DNA of 64,000 nucleotides, taken from NCBI RefSeq assembly GCF_958298935.1, contig NC_084927.1, positions 20,534,001 through 20,598,000 on the forward strand, in the 5' to 3' direction. The first letter of the stretch is position 1. Every line of letters begins with the position of its first letter. Source of the DNA: Phragmites australis (lineage: Eukaryota; Streptophyta; Magnoliopsida; Poales; Poaceae). Made by a program: the position numbers and the translations under genes. Of this stretch, positions 24,408-37,500 are shown piece after piece. The notes below the pieces were generated by a model. The model had not been told where the DNA came from, ran no database searches, and saw only the letters and a program-made list of their open reading frames with translations.

Positions 24408-27314
24408 TGTCACGTCCCAAAATGCTAATCACGTGATTAAACATTCATAATCAACCTGACATTATATTTATATATGTTCATTTGATAACTTGAGTTTAAA
24501 CATGTTTCAAAAATATTTTGGAGATAGTTTAGAGCTCCTTAGGGAAGCCCTTAAAACTTTGGAGAAGAAGAAGAAGAATAGAAAGAGGAGCATATTTAGA
24601 AAAACTCAGCAAAGGATCCTTCTCGCGGTCTGATTGGGATTCCCTGCGGTCTGATCGTCAGGGGCAGCAATGTGAGCTTCCCGTGGTTTGACCGACCCAT
24701 CTTGCAGTCTGATCGCCACAGCGCAGAGGCTTCACTTAAAGAAATCGGCCAACTCTCTCACACACACTCTCTCTCTCATACTCTCAATCTCAATCACCCT
24801 TCACCCACACCAAGAGAGAGGGAGAGACCACCTCGACGTCCACGACGATCGGAGATCAACGGAGGGAACTTTCTCGAGCTCCCTGAAGGCTTCCTCGAGC
24901 TCATCCCCTTCATCCTCGTCGTCGGGGAAGTTCCTATATGCGTTCATCCACCTCAAGCCCCTACACCACCTTGAAGCCTAATCTCCAAATTGGAGCTTCC
25001 ACGGAGTGAATCCCTCTAATAGAAAGCTTCCATACACTAAGTTGAGGCATCCCCTATTGATTCTCCGTCATTCTCAAGCTCGAGTCGATCCCCATGTCGT
25101 TTAGACCCAAGCTTAACCCTAGCTAAGGACTTATCCATGGGTTGTTTTGAGTTTAGCTCAGTGAATATTGTTCAAATCATTTTAGAAGCACTCCACTAGT
25201 ACCATATATAATTTTGGTACCCTTCGTGGTCGAAGATTTCGCCGGAGCCTTCACCAGCGATCTCGCAAAGTGGCGCCAACAGGGTCTCACAGTCAGACCG
25301 CCACTAGGGCTAGTCTGACTGCCAGACGGCAGTCTGACCGCCAAATGCCAAAACCTTCTGCAGGCTGACATTCAGACCGCCAGCCCTTCAAGGTTGTATG
25401 TACTTAGGTTACCTTGTCCGGGGTTTTAAATTTTGGAATTCTAATCATTTTGTGGTATTTTGCAAATATCTTCAAAACACGACGCTCTATTAATTTTCAA
25501 GCATGCATCATAAGCATATTTTTCCATCGTTTGGTTATTTTTGCAATGTATTTTTGATTCGTTTAGAGAGCGTTACACCGATGGTCCAAGCGAGTGTAGG
25601 CGTCACCGAGCTACCTGAGTTCTGTGAGTGTTATGGGGGCAGTATCAGGCAACCGCCAGAGCAGTAAGACAAGCATCTAAGCATACTCAATCTACTACTT
25701 TGGATCTCGTATTGTATAACTTGATAAGTTACACTTTATGTATGTTTGCATGAGTAATGAGTTCATTGTCGGGTTTTGGTGGGTAGAACCTATATTGATG
25801 AATTGCATTACCTCTACCGTGAGTTGTTGATTATCCATATCCTTATAGCCTTGATAACATTATTGATGTCTAAAATTATCCATATCCTTATAGCATTGAT
25901 AACATTGTTGATGTCTAACTTAAGAGTTATTCAAAATGCTTAGCAATGCATAGGTCCCATCTAGAAGTCGAGCGATGGCACCACCATTGTTCGCGAGCCT
26001 AGGGTCTACTTGTTGTTTACAAACATAATAACAATGATGTGAGTTGTATGAGATGTGACAATGAGATGAGATGTGGGTGTTGTTAGGGGTATCTTTGACA
26101 CCGGATTAGTTCATCGGTGTAGTTCAGGAGAGGAACCCGGATGGCATAGATCGCTTGCATCGTTTAAGTACCTCGCAGTTGGCTCTAGAACTTTCCATAC
26201 TAACAACATGTTGGTCTAATGGTAAGATAAGTTGAATACCTCTATAGCTGTGATCATTTGGGCTTGCATATCGGGTGTGAGCGGGTGGGCTTGTAGAGAA
26301 ACTTGTGGTTGCTTCGGGAGTTCACCTATGTGGGCTCCGCACATAGCGATGCTTGATTCAAATGCTTGAGGCTAATCGGGAAAGGTTGGCACGAGTACCC
26401 CTTTGGGTGGGCCTATGTGGTCACTCAAGTCGTATAGTCCTCGAGTCATGTGGGTAAAGTTGTACGCCCCTGCAGGGTGTAAGAATAATTTGAATTGTCA
26501 TGCTCTCGATCATGAGCATGCTTCTGTCCATTTGCAGTAGTCGTAGAGTTGTGAATGTGGGATGTGTGGTATGGTTGGATGAGATGGGTTTAAGATGGTC
26601 CGTTTTCCAGTTATGTTCATTAGATGGTTCTATTTAAGTTTATATGCAAGTCAATGGCTGCAAAGTAGAAATGTATATGCGGTTAAGTTTAGGTGCTCAC
26701 ACATAGGTGCTAAGGTTGCTTATATATGTGAATTTACTTAACCTTGTGGCTTACTCCTTACTAATAGCTCAATGCATAATCCTTAGAGTCGGGCTATTAT
26801 ATGCACCTATTATGGATTAAGTTTTGCAAGTACCTTCGTACTCACACTGCTCTTTCAGGTTCTACCGGTGAGGAGGAGCTTGTGTTTGGCTACTTCACGC
26901 CGGTTGATGTAGGTGGCGGGAATGAGTAGTGTAAACTACTCGTGGGACGAGGCTTTTGGGTGGAACCTAAGGGCATATGGCTTCATCTAGCTTTTGTTGG
27001 TTCATATATGTTAATCTTCTGCTACGTAGCTTCTAGTTTTAGTTAGGAGTTGAATTTTTCTTTATCCTCCTAGCTTCCTCTTATTGTAAGTTGTGTAAAT
27101 TGTTAGATGCTTAAGAACTTATAATATAATTTAATTACTCATTCTTTCTAAATCTTTGTTGTGATGTTATATGTTGGAAAGACATGTGTTCTGATCTTGG
27201 GCACAAAACACGAGCTAGGACTATCGGGATGGTATTTTGGTTAATCACCATGGTCGTAATTAAGCAAATAATCGTCTTGATGATTAATTAGAATACTATT
27301 TGATCGGTTCCTCA
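24408..27314 (+). repeat. Left gypsy LTR (TGTCACGTCCC family)
   Basis: It begins TGTCACGTCCC and ends GGTTCCTCA just before the primer site. It carries the family landmarks in order: LPEFCEC-type segment at about 25611-25650, GGGTAAAGTTGTACG near 26452, and GTACCTTCGTACTCAC near 26830. Confidence 0.75.
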
Positions 27315-27319
27315 TAGTA

Positions 27320-27331
27320 TGGTATCAGATC
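27320..27331 (+). other. Primer-binding site of the gypsy element (tRNA-iMet)
   Basis: TGGTATCAGATC starts 5 bp after the LTR and matches the first 10 of 12 bases of the standard iMet primer site. Confidence 0.8.
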
Positions 27332-28259
27332 TTGGTTTAATGAAGTAGCCTGAAAATACTTAAGACGTGGGTTATTAAAGTGTCAAATCTACTAAAGCAA
27401 CCCACTAAAGTTTCTTTTTACCTCTTCATGCTAATATGTATAAATTACTACACTATACCCCTAAGTGTAATGTACAGTTGGTTGCTTCGTTTAAGTTTTT
27501 TGTTCTTGCATTGTGATGTCTTTGTGAATCATGTTGCATCAACGAGAAAGATAAGGAACACATCCCGCTGGTGGTAAATATCGAGAGCTCAACCAGTGCG
27601 AGGCAGGGGCCTGGTGTGTCCTGTACGACGATTGTACAGGAAGTGAATATGTTAGTAATAATGTATAAACATCTACTATACGGTGGTAGTTATGGTCGTC
27701 TACCCATGTGGAAATTACATGGGGTGTTCCATAATACGATGATACGGAAAGTGAATACGTTTGCAACAACGTATGAAATATCGCTTGTACGGCGAGATGC
27801 ACAAGTATCATTCATGCGAGAAAGAAAAATAGCGCGAAGGGTGATGATTGGTTGTCGTGGTATGTATGAATGTCTGTGATCTTGATGTTGGTTGTGGAGA
27901 GATGCTCGAGAAAGAAATATGTAGATAAGAATCGAGTTATTTCCGCTGTTCAGAAGCTCGTTGTGTGTAGAAAGCAGCAGCAAAATTGCTACTGGCGCCA
28001 GACTCCCAGCAGTCTGACCGCTAGGCATGCAGTGGTCTGACCGCCAGGCGGCGGTCTGACTGCTGACACTTGCATAGAATGCATTGTGAGTAGTGAGTTA
28101 GGCTACGTTCTTGCATATGTTGCACTACACTTTTGATCATACATTCTCCTTATATTACAATGCTCTAGTGTGCATCATTTGCCTTGGTTCGATCGATGCC
28201 ATTTCCATCAAGTCGGAGTTTAACCTTTCACTATTTTTCTTTCTACCATCTCTAATAGG
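27332..28259 (+). other. Untranslated leader of the gypsy element
   Basis: No coding sequence is recognised between the primer site and the gag start. Short frames show no motif. Confidence 0.5.
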
Positions 28260-28804
28260 ATGAGAACTCGCCAAAGTCTGGGAGATCTTCCTGAGGGTTC
28301 CAATGAGAACCACCCTCCACTGCCTCCACCACTGAGTATGGCGGATGTTCTCACACAAAATAAGCAAAACCGTCAAGTTCAGACGGTGCTCTTCGAAGCT
28401 CTCGTGCGCAACACGGCCCCTTAAGGAGGAGGTGAGGCCAAATGCTGTGATGACTTTGCTGACTTTCTCCAGACTTAGCTGTCCACCTTCACGCAGGCTG
28501 AGAATCCTGTCGATAGCGACCACTAGTTCCGAACCATCGAGTAGAAGCTTGCACTTCTCCTGTGCGAGGACCATGAGAAGGCTCTCTTCGCCGCCCATTA
28601 GCTTCAGGATGATGCTGGCGTGTTGTGATCCAACTTTCTGGTCATGCACGCCGCCAAACCACCGAGTGTCTTGGGCAGAAGAAGCTCAAGATGCACCTGA
28701 CGTCGTACTTGGTATGTTCTTTATCAACTTAGCCCCTGCATCTGTTTTGTTTGAATCTAGAGCCTCGTATTCGTTCATTTCATCTAAGGATGTGGTCGAG
28801 CATA
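28260..28804 (+). pseudogene. Gypsy gag and start of protease, decayed
   Basis: From ATG 28260 the frame reads MRTRQSLGDLPEGSNEN, a PPPLSMADVLTQ segment, then FTQAENPVDSDHWF and LLLCEDHEKALFAAH in shifted frames. This is the usual Tekay-type gag order. A protease piece follows at about 28690-28804 (DVVLGMFFINLAPASVLF, SYSFISSKDVVEHSL), where the catalytic D-S-G of the family is altered to E-S-R. Stops and frameshifts are frequent. The protease is cut at 28809 by element B and resumes at 34562. Confidence 0.8.
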
Positions 28805-28809
28805 GTTTG

Positions 28810-30010
28810 TATAGCGAAAATGGCTCTATTATGTCATGATTGTGATTTTAGTTATTAGTGACAACATAGTCATTGGGACTAACATGTTTGTCAAGAATAA
28901 ATATTGTAAGGTCTCATGGATGAAATACACGAATAAGTAACCAAAGTCGGGACGAAATTTGATTGAATTGGAGAAATCCCAGGGAAAATAACTACACTGG
29001 ATAGTCCAGTGATACCACAAGTATACACACTGGAGCATTTTCCAGAAAGATGGAAAACTGAGCTGAAACGAGATTGTACTCATCGGAAGGTCCGGTGATC
29101 AGAATCAGTGTACACCAGAGCATTTAACAGAATCTCTGCAACTGGCGAAGATTGAAGATCAATACACTAGATGGTCCAGTGATGAAAAGATAGTGCACAA
29201 CGGAGTGTTTTCCCATAACTCAGAGAAGATGAAGATATACACGCTGGAAGGTCTGGTGATCAGAAGATCAATACATCAGACAGTTGAACAGTGAAGAAGT
29301 TGGCTTGGTTAGGCTAAAGTATACACACCATATAGTCTCGTAATAGATATGAAGTACACACCAAACAATCTGGCATTCAGAAGAAATTTTAGTGGAGTTC
29401 CAACGGCTAGTATCCATTGATGTACACACTGGATAGTTTGATGCTTGTACTATTGTTGTCACCAGATCATCCGGTGTTCACAATAAAATTGAGCCGTTGG
29501 AACAACGGCTAGTTGGTGAGTTTGAGGCTATAAATACTCACCCACTCTGCCATTTCAAGGGGCTGGAGTCCGGAGAATCCTATATACACTTAAGAAGACA
29601 CCCAAGCCATCAAAGTGCTAAAATTGTTCATCCAAGACAATTAGCACACCATTAGAGAGTGATTAGTGCTTATAGGCCTAGAGAGAAGTATTGCTAGGTG
29701 TTGCAATCTAGAGAGTGGATCAAGGAGCGATCCAATCGTGTATTGAGAGGTACGCTAGTGCCTTGGAATCTTTGTGACTCGCTGGTAACTTGTTGAACCT
29801 CCGACTTAGTGTGGAGATGAGGCAAGAAGATTATATAGGGAGACGGATGCCGTTGTCTTTGTGACTAAAGCTCCGGAGTGAAAATGACGTATAAGTGACC
29901 ATAAGAGAGATTAGTGGTGAGACCTCACCTTGGTGGCTTGGTGGCTCATCGTGCTTGAGGCCTTATCTTGGTGACTTGGTAGCTCAAGAGCCGTGATCGG
30001 AAGAGACTTG
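28810..30010 (+). repeat. Element B 5' LTR, 3' end deleted
   Basis: It aligns with the element A LTR from TATAGCGAAAATGG (28810) to GGAAGAGACTTG (30010), then jumps to gag sequence. The TATA box is at 29529-29536 and a CACTGGAT/GTCCAGTG palindrome at 28995-29011. About 250 bp of LTR end plus the primer site and leader are missing. Confidence 0.85.
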
Positions 30011-31860
30011 TTATTTGCAAGCTAAATGTTTAGATATCTGGAGGTTCACCGAGAAGAGGATTAGACATCATCTCACAACAAAGGAGAGACAATCTGATGC
30101 TATGGAGATGAGTATCCTTTTATCATCTCTTATTATTGATGCGTTCAATAGAGTATGTTCTCTCACCAATGCACATGATATTTGGACTATTCTCATTGAA
30201 ATACATGAAGGCACAAAGGATGTGCGCAATAAAAAATATCATGTGCTAGCCACTAAGCTCAATGGCATCAAACAACTTCCCTATAAAAATGCTAATGACA
30301 TGTACTCACGTTTGAATATTCTTATCAATGAGATCAATGACCTAGGTTTGAAGTAAATTTAAGACGCTCAAGTGGTGAGAAAAATACTTCATGCTCTTCT
30401 ACCAAAATACAAGCTAATTATCTCATCATTCTATGACAATCATGACATGAGCAAGATGACTCCTAGCCAAGTTCGAGGCAAGATCACTGTCCATAAAAAT
30501 GGGGGTTGAAGCTTCTACCTCATCCGACACCAAGAACCTTACTCTCACAAGCAAGCAAGCTCAATGCCAACACATGAAGGCAAGGATGAGGAGATAAGAG
30601 CAAGAGTCAACCTCAAACGAAGATGATAATGATCAAGATGAAGAGAGCTATGAAGAGGATGATCAAAGCACGTCAAGCGATAAAGAAATTAATCCTAAGA
30701 TGGCTAAGCTCATATTACAAGTAGACAAGAACATCAAGAGGATAATGCAATTGATCATCCAATCTCCTTAAAAGACTTGGTCAAAACAATTGATCATATC
30801 AAGAAAAAGAAGAAGACCAAGAACAAGAGAGACAAAAGGAAAAAACAATGCATTTGCAAGCATAGGAAGATGGGTGAGAGACGATGAAGAATCGAGTTCA
30901 AGTGATGAAAGCCTCACCATTCTCCCCTCCAATAGAAGCTCTTCCTCAAGGTCGTCATCATACAAGTCATCATCGCGCAAGTCATCTCACAAGTGTCTTA
31001 TGGCCAAAGGTATGGATAGCGATGTAAGTAATGATAAATTCGATGAGGATTCCCCCTCTCAAGAAAAACTTCTTCGTTTGATCAATGAGCAACAAAAGGC
31101 CTTAAAGAAACAAGCTAAAGAACTTAAGAAATTCAATGTCCTTAATGACATTTATGCTACATTTGTTTCTAATTATGAACAATTATTTAGCAAATTCAAT
31201 TTGCTAAACAATAAGCACAAAGTTCTTAAGGCTAAATTTGAGTGCATTGAATCTCAACCTAAGGCCCCTTTGAATAAATCTACCTCTTTCTTTAATTTCA
31301 AGCCTAAGGTAGATGCTTCCACACCTTGTGAGGATTTAATTGATTTATCTAGCTCACCCCTTTGGAATGAGATTTGTGTTGAGAATGTTGTTGTAGAACC
31401 ACCTAACAACCTCATTGCACAAGAGAATGATGAGCCCAAGCAAGAAGTGGAGAAGCTGAAGAAGGACTCGGCAAGATTAAAGGGCAAGAACCATATCCAA
31501 CCTCCTCAAGATAACTATGCTACCATGGTGAAGAAGCTTGCGAAGTGGTCCACCGTGACATGCTTCAATTGCCATAAAAAAGGCCACAAGTCCTTCCAAT
31601 GTAAGCAAGTCAAGAAGTAGATCAAGAGAAGAAGAAGATCATGAACCTCTCCAACAAGGCCTCTAACATATACACCAAGCCCAACTACAAGTTCAAGACC
31701 AAAAGTAACTACTACAAGTTCAAGAAGAAGAATAATGACAAAGTGGTTGCACACATGGTTAGAGAAATGACTAGGGGTGGAACCAATTCATTTGTGTGCC
31801 CAAGGAAGTCATCACCAACATGAAGGGGCCCCAATCGGTTTGGGTCCCAAAGAAGACTTG
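30011..31860 (+). pseudogene. Gag of element B, near-complete but broken
   Basis: 30015-30356 encodes the UBN2-type gag core (SILLSSLIIDAFNRVCSL, NANDMYSRLNILINEIND). It ends at a stop, then continues LHALLPKYKLIISSFYDN in another frame. 30790-31620 (276 aa) is a Ser-rich and charged segment with an intact zinc knuckle CX2CX4HX4C (C258, C261, H266, C271 of that frame) at about 31561-31602. A short tail in a shifted frame reaches a KEVITNMKGPQSVWVPKKT segment at about 31803-31860. In full SIRE-type elements protease begins after this point; here it does not. Gag would form the particle that packages RNA; pol would have to come from another element. Confidence 0.8.
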
Positions 31861-33105
31861 AAGCCCATGGCGGCTACGGGAATTTGGAGACTTGGCTTAT
31901 AAGATGAAGTGAAGATTCAAACAAAGAAGTCAAGTGTATAAGATGATGAAGATTATGATCATCATTTAACCAAATTTCCATCCAAAGGTAGACAAGGCAA
32001 ATGTACTAGATGCTAAATCCTCTAAATTGATAAATTCATTTACCTTGTCTAGGATTGCATAATCTTAATTCAGTTTATTGCAATGTCTAGTGTAGGTTTT
32101 TCATATTGTAGGTTGCTTATGTTTCTCTCTTTCTTACGAGCAAACTACATGGTTCATTAGTTGTAGGTTCCTTACATGGTGCTAGTTCTACAATTGGTAT
32201 TATTTATGTGCCATGAAGCAATCTATAGAGTACCCTCCTCACTGTAGTCAATAACAAGTACATATCTCTCACAAGTATTCAACAGTTGTATTCACACATT
32301 TAGGGGAGAGTATATCCTATAGGTTGTGATTTTGAGAGTAACATGTATTTCAAGTAATACTTTTTGTAGTCTCACAGAGTGATCAACAAGTCTCCGGAGG
32401 TATACAATGCTTAAAAGGCTTTAATTGGTATCATTGTCAATCTATTTGTTCATTTAAGCTACCTCCATGCATGATATGACTTAAAACTTTCTACCTCTAC
32501 TTATTGTCTAAATATACATATATTGCTACATTTCTACAAGTGATATTCACAAGTGGCTCTCATTATATGTATGCACATATATAGGAGAGTTTAGATTATA
32601 TCATGTGAGTTTCATGAATTATGATCCTTGTTTGCCCTTTTCAATTGATATCAATGCATCTTATTCTTACAATTGGTATATCTATTAAATTGGTATCATT
32701 CATATGGACCATGATTTATGAAGCTCTCTCTCCCATATGCTCTAACACTCTTCCTCGAGTTCAATATGTGTTTGTAGTCATTTTTGAGATTGTTGACAAA
32801 GGGGGAGAAGTTTGACAACCAAAACAAGAGGCATGCCTAGTGGAGGATAAGCAAGATATCAAGGTTGATAAAGGGGGACTTATCTATATTTTGTATCAAA
32901 AGCATGCAATGGAGAAGCTCTTGCATGGGTGGATCAAAGGAGATAGTGGTAATAGAGAAAGGGGGAGCCACAATAAAAGGGGGACTAAGTGGTAAGAACA
33001 TGCATCCAAACAATGTGGTAAGACTTTATGCTCTTTACAATTTTTATCATTTATTATTTGCCACTTGTTTTGGTTGTATTCTCATCAATCACAAAAGGGA
33101 GAGAT
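31861..33105 (+). other. Noncoding 3' interior of element B
   Basis: Collinear with 12621-14023 of element A and also without pol. TGGTATCA occurs at 32426 and 32691, with near copies around 32193 and 32674. The run AAAAGGGAGAGA just before 33106 is the likely polypurine tract. Confidence 0.6.
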
Positions 33106-34556
33106 TGTAGCGAAAATGACCCTATTAGGTAATGATTATGATTTTGGTGATTAATGATAATAGTCATTGGGACTAATGTGTTTGTCAAGAATATATGTTA
33201 GTAGGTCTCATAGATGCAATACACGAAGAATACACTGAAGCCGGACAAAGTTTGATTGAATTGGAGAAATCCCAGGAAAAATAACTACACCGGATAATCC
33301 GATGATACCACAAGTATACACACCAGAGCATTTTCCAGAAGGATGGAAAAGTGAGCTGAAATAAAATTGTACTCACTGGAAGGTCCGGTGATCAGAATCA
33401 GTATACACCGAAGCATTTAACAGAATCTCTACAACTGTCAAAGACTGAAGATCAATACACCGGAAGGTTCGGTGATAAAAAGATAGTGCACACCAGAGTG
33501 TTTTCCCAGAACTCAGAGAAGATGAAGATATACACACTAGAAGGCCAGATGATCAAAAGATCAATACATCGAACATTTGAACAGTGAAGAAGTTGGATCG
33601 ATTAGTCTCAAGTATACACAATGGATAGTCATGTGATGGAGATGAAGTATACACAGGACAATCTGATGTTCAGAAGAAGTTTGAGTGGAGTTCCAATAGC
33701 TAGTATCCACTGATGTACACATCGGATGGTCCGGTGCTTATACTACTATTGTCATCGGATCATCCAGTGTTCACAGTAAAATTGTGCCGTTGCTCGGCTA
33801 TCAATAACCACGCCTAGAGAATCCCATATACACCTGAGAAGACATCCAAGCCATCAAAGTAATAAAAGTGTTCATTCAAGGTAATCAACACACCATTAGA
33901 GTGATTAGTGCTTATACGCCTATAGATAAGTTTTGTAGGTGTTGCAACCGAAAGAGTGGATCAAGGAGTGATCCAACCATGTACCGAGACGTACACCGGT
34001 GCCTTGGAGTCTTCGTGACTCGCCGGTAACTTGTTGACCCTCTGAGTTAGTGTGGAGAGGTGGCAAGAAGATTGTGCAGGGATGCAGATGCCCTTGTCTT
34101 TGTGACTAAAGCTCTAAAGTAAAGACGACGCACAAGAGACCGAAAGAGAGGTTAGTGGTGAGACCTTGTCTTAGTGGCTTGGTGGCTCATCATGCTTGGG
34201 GTCTTGTCTTGGTGACTTGGTAGCTCAAGAGCCGTGACCGGAAGAGACTTGATGACCGGAGGCATATCCTTTGTGAAGCTCCAACATGGACTAGGGGGCT
34301 TGTGTGCCACCAATACCACGGGTTAAAAATCTCTTGTACTGAGTTTGTCTCTCTACCTTATTTATATTTCTATATACTTGCAATTTACCTTGCTAGAGTA
34401 GGTTGCAATCATTTTGAGCGGTAGAGTAGACCCACTAGATAAACCTAGAGCATATTTAGATAAAAATTTAGATATGTTTGTCTTGTGAAGTTTTTAGGGC
34501 CATTAGATTTTAAGTGTCCTAATTCACCCCTTCTTAGGATGTCACTGTTTCTCACA
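33106..34556 (+). repeat. Element B 3' LTR
   Basis: It starts TGTAGCGAAAATGACC and ends TCTCACA. The TATA box region is altered (TATCAATA near 33799), with a small deletion relative to the other copies. Confidence 0.85.
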
Positions 34557-34561
34557 GTTTG

Positions 34562-37500
34562 CTAGTAACAACTCTGAAACAAAAGATGCTAATTAGCTCA
34601 TCTGGTGCAGAAATGAGAGCTAGTCTCCTCTACCCTAAGTTAAACCTTAAATTAAGGGGGTAGAGTTCTCAGCCAACCTCATTATCCTGGAATCAAATGG
34701 GATCGATGAGATCCTTGAAATGGATTGGTTAGCAAAGTTCAAAGGAGTGATAGAGTGTGCTAGAAGGGTGGTCACCTTGGAAAATGGAGAAGACATCAAG
34801 GTAGAGTTTGTGACAGACACATTGCCAGTAGAGGAATGCAAGTTAACCATCTTGAAGGTGCGACAATGGACTATATATGAATAGCCTGTGAGTTTGCAGA
34901 AGTGTTCCCTGATGAATTGTCAGGTATGCCACCAGACCGAGACATTGAGTTTGTAATTGATATTGTGCCTGCAACTACGCATATAGTTAAGAGACCCTAT
35001 AGGATGCCCGCTAATGACCTAGCCAAACTAAAGAAGCAAATACAAAATTTGTTAGAGAAGTGCTATGTTCGCCCTTGTACCTCACCATGGGGAGCACATG
35101 TGATGTTCGTGCAGAAAAACGATGGAAGCTAAAGGATGTGCATAGATTATCGAGCACTTAATGATGTCACCATAAATAATAAGTACCCCGTACCCAGGAT
35201 TGAAGATGTATTCAACCAAAGATAGACTTGAGGTCAGGATATCATCAGCTAAGGATTTAGAAATCGGATATGCCCAAGACATCATTCATCACCCGATACA
35301 TAATATATGAGTTCATGGTTATGTCGTTCAGATTAACTAATGCCCTAGCTTACTTCATGTACCTCATGAATAAGGTTTTCATGGAGTATCTGGATAAGTT
35401 TGTTGTGATGTTTATTGATGACATACTGGTTTACTCTAAGAGTATTGAAGAACATGAAGAGCACCTAAGGAAAGTTTTAGGAAAGCTTAGAGAACATCAA
35501 CTGTATGCTAAGCTTAGCAAGTGTGAGTTTTCGTTAACAGAGTTATCATTTCTTGGACATATTCTATCTACCAGAGGAGTTGCAGTAGATCCAAGTAAGG
35601 TGAAGATATGTTGAATTGGAAATCACCTACCAGCATTACAGAAGTGAGAAGTTCCTTTGGCCTAGCAGGCTATTACCAACATTTCATAATTGCTAAAGAA
35701 GTTCTCGTATATAGCTAAGCCGTTCACATAATTGTTAAAGAAGGAAAAGAGATATGAATGGACATGAGCTTGTGAAGCAAGTTTCAATGAGCTGAAGAAA
35801 AAGTTAACTACAACCCTAGTGCTAGTGTTGCCGGGTATTCAAAAGAACTCCGACATATATTGTGACGCATCTCGACAAGGTCTTGGATGTGTATTAATGC
35901 AAGAAGGTCAAGTGGTAGTGTACGCTTCAGACAGTTGAGGACTGATGAGAAGAATTACCTGACTCATGACCTAGAGTTAGCGGTAGTGGTACATGCTTTG
36001 AAGATATGGATGCATTATCTTCTTAGAAAAAGATGTGAAATATATTTAGATTAGAAGAGCTTGAAGTATATATTCACACAAATGGATCTTAACTTGAGGC
36101 AACGAAGATGGCTAGAATTGATAAGGACTATGATGTGGGGAATCATTATCACCCGGGAAAGGCAAAAGTGGTTGCAGACACATTAAGTCAGAAAGTATGT
36201 AGTACCATGGCTATGTTACAAGAAGCTCAACCAACTTTGTGTGAAGAATTCCAGTGCCTTAACCTAGGTTTTGTTGCCGATTTAAAGGTAGTAACCATGG
36301 AAGTGGAACCTACTCTAGATGAGGACATTCGGAAAGGACAGGCAGAAGATGAAAATATCAAAGGGATTAAAGAGAATATTAAAGCAGGCAAGGTCCCAAA
36401 ATTCTCAAAGGACGAGAAAGACATAGTATGGTTTGGCAATGTACCAAACTAGAAAGAGCTTAAGGAGATAATCTTAATAGGAGCCCATGAGTCAGCTTGC
36501 TCTATTCACCCATGTAGTACAAAGATGTACTAGGATCTGAAGGACCACTATTGATGGCCTGATATGAAGCGAGAAATAGCCGAGTATGTGGAAGTGTGTG
36601 ATGTGTGCCAACGTGTGAAAGTGGAACATTAGAAACCAGCAGGATTGCTACAACCTTTGAAGATACTAGAATGTAAGTGGTTAGAAATTGGGATGGATTT
36701 CATAGTCGGATTACCTCATACCCAATGAGGCTATGATTCAATATGGGTTATTGTGGATCGTCTCACGAAGGTAGCTCATTTTATCCCGGTTAAAACAACC
36801 TATAAAAGAGATAAGTTAACAGAGTTATATATATTTAGGATTGTGTGCTTAGATGGAGTTCCAAAGAAAATAGTGCTAGATCAAGGGACTCAATTCACCT
36901 CAAGGTTTTGATAGAAACTTCATGAATTGTTAAACACAAAGTTGAGTTTTAGCTCGACATATCACCCACAGACAGATGGACAGACAGAAAGAATAAATCA
37001 AATACTTGAGGATATGTTGCGAGCATGTGCTCTTCAAAATTGCAACAGTTGGCACAAGAACTTGTTGTATGAAGAATTTTCATATAACAACAGTTATCAG
37101 TCTAGTTTACAGATGACCCCATTTGAGGCATTATATGGAAGAAAGTGTAGAACACCCCTGCACTGGAGTGGAGCTGGAGAAGGTCAAGTGTTTGGACCGA
37201 AAATACTCAAGGAAGGTGAGGAGAAAGTCACAGCAATACGAGAAAAGTTAAAGACAATCCCATCCAGACAGAAGAGATATGCAGACAACCGACGCTGAGA
37301 GTTAACTTTCAAGGTTGGAGAATGTGTATCTCAAGGTCTCGCCTTGAAGAGGACTTCATCATTTTAAGATTAGAGGCAAGTCGGCACCCAGGTACATTGG
37401 AACATTTAGAGTGATTGCTAAACGTGAGGAAGTGGTCTACCAGTTGGAACTGCCACCCAAGCTAGAGGAAGTGCACAACGTGTTTCATACATCACAACTG

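Larger units (their letters stand above)
28810..34556 (+). mobile_element. Element B: gag-only LTR retrotransposon, same family as element A
   Basis: The perfect 5 bp target duplication GTTTG lies at 28805-28809 and 34557-34561, inside the gypsy protease. The 5' LTR remnant is 28810-30010; its first base pair is TA instead of TG. The 3' LTR is 33106-34556. The interior holds gag but no pol. The 3' part of the 5' LTR and the primer site are deleted, so this copy could not be reverse-transcribed again. Nesting shows that B is younger than the gypsy element it interrupts. Confidence 0.88.

Noticed and set aside
28808..28809. Element B starting at TG (28808)
   Set aside because: That border gives no matching duplication. 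Starting at 28810 gives the perfect GTTTG pair and needs only a TG to TA change at the LTR tip.
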